NCBI GenBank assembly: GCA_011176685.1
Contig: DUED01000065.1
Location: 1-55,233 of the forward strand
DNA length: 55,233 nt
Origin: Anaerolineae bacterium
GTDB lineage: Bacteria > Chloroflexota > Anaerolineae > Anaerolineales > Anaerolineaceae
Direction: 5' to 3'
In this document: piece by piece, positions 54,100-55,233 of the stretch
Layout: each line of letters opens with the position of its first letter
Numbering within the stretch: the stretch's first letter is position 1
Position numbers and translations under genes: made by a program
Notes under the pieces: generated by a model
What the model was told of the DNA's origin: nothing
What the model saw: the letters and a program-made list of their open reading frames with translations, nothing else
Database searches by the model: none

Positions 54100-55083
54100 T
54101 TATGATATGGATGCACCTGCTTTCTTTAAAATATATAAAACCTGCCAAGTGATCCACTTACTTGGATTGCGTTTACTTTTCTTCACAAAGGGTATACTTA
54201 GTTTATTCCAGGTGGCTTCTAAAGGCCAAGCACTATCCGTTAAACGCTTGGATAGCAGAAAATCTTCAACTGGTTTAAACCTCGAGTCCTTGCTATAGCC
54301 AAGATCGGTTAATATCAATGCTGTCTGCAATATGTCTGCCTGGTAACTGCGCGGGAAACCCAACAAAAACCAATGAGGGCTCACCTTGCCACCTGGCTTG
54401 GTCGGATAATCTGCTTTGGCTAAGTTCCTACTCAACATGAAATCCGCAGCTCTGTCAATCGCCTCTTTTACAGATTGTGACCTTTCCGTCTGCGGCACCC
54501 GTGAGAGCACCCGCAGGGCTTTTACAACACCCCACGCACAAATGGCCCCCTTATTAAAACGGCATTCATACTCCCCGCTTCGCAATACATCTGCAAAGAA
54601 ATCCACTGTATGACACATGCGCTCATCTGAACATGGTACCCCAACACAAATTAGCCCAAAGGCAATCAAGCCATCGTTGCATATCAGATCCATAGGTGAT
54701 TTCTTCTGCCAGCGTGTGCCTTCATGCGGAAAAGCGCCCCGCTTATCCTGTGCATTCTCAAAGACAAAATCCACCCCCTCACGGACGCGCTTGTCTTCCC
54801 AGGAAGCGCTCAGCTCTGCCAGTAACATCAACTGCCATGCAGTGCTAAGATACATGGGCATAGTAGCATGCTCATGGTTATTCCACCAACCTCCCTTTTT
54901 TTGCAGGGCTAAAATTCCTTTTACTGGTTCGCTATTTATAATGTCTGCACGAGCTTGCTTGACCTCTTGATTATCAACGGTTTTATTAAAAATCTTAGTA
55001 AGCGTAAAATAACGCACACTGGGATTCACTGGCTCCAACAACCAATTCAGCAATCCCTTCTCTAACTGTAAAGAAGTATCCAT
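54100..55083 (-). CDS. predicted alpha/alpha-toroid protein, unknown function
   Basis: The 327-residue helical protein has repeated helix pairs resembling prenyltransferase/squalene-cyclase-like toroids: WLLEPVNPSVRYFTL near the start, QKKGGWWNNHEHATMPMYLS, FENAQDKRGAFPHEGTRW and GAICAWGVVKALRVL. It has several conserved Trp, Cys and His residues but no DXDD motif, so cyclase activity is not supported. No signal peptide. Related proteins are sometimes mislabelled as nitrogen fixation proteins. The IS30 end lies about 35 bases upstream of the start, so its promoter may be disturbed. Confidence 0.6.
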   Translation of the reverse strand: MDTSLQLEKGLLNWLLEPVNPSVRYFTLTKIFNKTVDNQEVKQARADIINSEPVKGILALQKKGGWWNNHEHATMPMYLSTAWQLMLLAELSASWEDKRVREGVDFVFENAQDKRGAFPHEGTRWQKKSPMDLICNDGLIAFGLICVGVPCSDERMCHTVDFFADVLRSGEYECRFNKGAICAWGVVKALRVLSRVPQTERSQSVKEAIDRAADFMLSRNLAKADYPTKPGGKVSPHWFLLGFPRSYQADILQTALILTDLGYSKDSRFKPVEDFLLSKRLTDSAWPLEATWNKLSIPFVKKSKRNPSKWITWQVLYILKKAGASIS

Positions 55084-55117
55084 TTTTAAAAATCCTTTTT
55101 TTATTCTATTGTTAATT

Positions 55118-55141
55118 CAGACATTTAGTGCAACGGATGAG
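55118..55141 (+). repeat. IS30-type terminal inverted repeat (left end)
   Basis: Carries TTTAGTGCAAC and matches the reverse complement of 95-118. It lies about 18 bases before the transposase start. Confidence 0.7.
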
Positions 55142-55158
55142 GAGCTAAAATCATTCGT

Positions 55159-55233
55159 ATGCAAAAAGGAAAATATAAACACCTAACAAATACAGAACGA
55201 GAAGAAATTAGTCGATGCTTAGCAAATAAGCAA
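55159..55233 (+). CDS. IS30-family transposase, N-terminal fragment (cut by window end)
   Basis: Twenty-five codons from ATG to the edge read MQKGKYKHLTNTEREEIS and onward, the helix-turn-helix start of IS30-family transposases (KHLTxxERxxI). Same strand as the C-terminal fragment at the left edge. Confidence 0.85.
   Translation, partial: MQKGKYKHLTNTEREEISRCLANKQ

Overview
The window looks like a chromosomal stretch from a low-to-moderate GC member of the Chloroflexota, most likely class Anaerolineae. This is inferred from the mix of genes, not from a marker search. The pointers are a threonine-proline-rich linker protein, tandem FemAB-type peptidoglycan aminoacyltransferases, a two-domain S1 protein, a T-box leader in front of leuS, a fused phosphoglucose/phosphomannose isomerase and a MshA-like glycosyltransferase. 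Most genes are housekeeping, so this is not a plasmid or phage. Both edges lie inside IS30-family elements: a transposase C-terminus ends at base 119, and a transposase N-terminus starts at 55159 and runs off the end. Matching terminal inverted repeats are visible at 95-118 and 55118-55141.

Layout. 157-6142: a CtpA-type protease, an S1-domain RNA-binding protein, pyrG behind a strong hairpin, a divergent PlsC acyltransferase and eno. 6213-7450: a patch of decay holding a frameshifted family-5 uracil-DNA glycosylase, a duplicated scrap of the queA 3' end and an amber-interrupted C_GCAxxG_C_C gene. 7521-12071: queA-ruvB, upp, tpiA, RNase P RNA and a small cupin. 12246-20230: a LacI-regulated carbohydrate operon (promoter with a perfect palindromic operator, solute-binding lipoprotein, two permeases, a GH63-like hydrolase and a trehalose-synthase-like GH13 enzyme, with no ATPase). 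20279-21641: a dead M20 peptidase gene. 21657-30143: a TVP38-like membrane protein, udk, a thermonuclease lipoprotein, tRNA-Thr(CGU), a GT4 glycosyltransferase, dinB, the sugar-phosphate isomerase, an AI-2E family permease, an FHA membrane protein and a 6S-like RNA. 30263-35854: thpR, rsfS, two adjacent SPFH-like membrane proteins and psuG.

35903-45758 (minus strand) is one long run, probably a single operon: ridA, an OmpR-type regulator, a histidine kinase, a GT2 glycosyltransferase, an initiating sugar-phosphate transferase, a CapD/WbpM-like sugar dehydratase, two FemAB paralogues and a membrane protein with a Thr-Pro linker. It reads as an envelope/exopolysaccharide unit with its own sensor. 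45927-48516 is the translation-termination cluster prfA-prmC-tsaC. 48716-55083 (minus strand) holds a secreted helical protein, leuS with a leucine T-box directly behind two tRNA-Ala genes, a HAD hydrolase, an OsmC protein and a predicted alpha/alpha-toroid protein.

The observations I rate highest are the tRNA-Ala/tRNA-Ala/T-box/leuS arrangement, the 6S-like RNA, the tandem divergent SPFH-like pair, and several genes whose -10 box lies 6-8 bases before the start codon, which suggests leaderless transcripts. I did not find a clearly new defence or mobile system.
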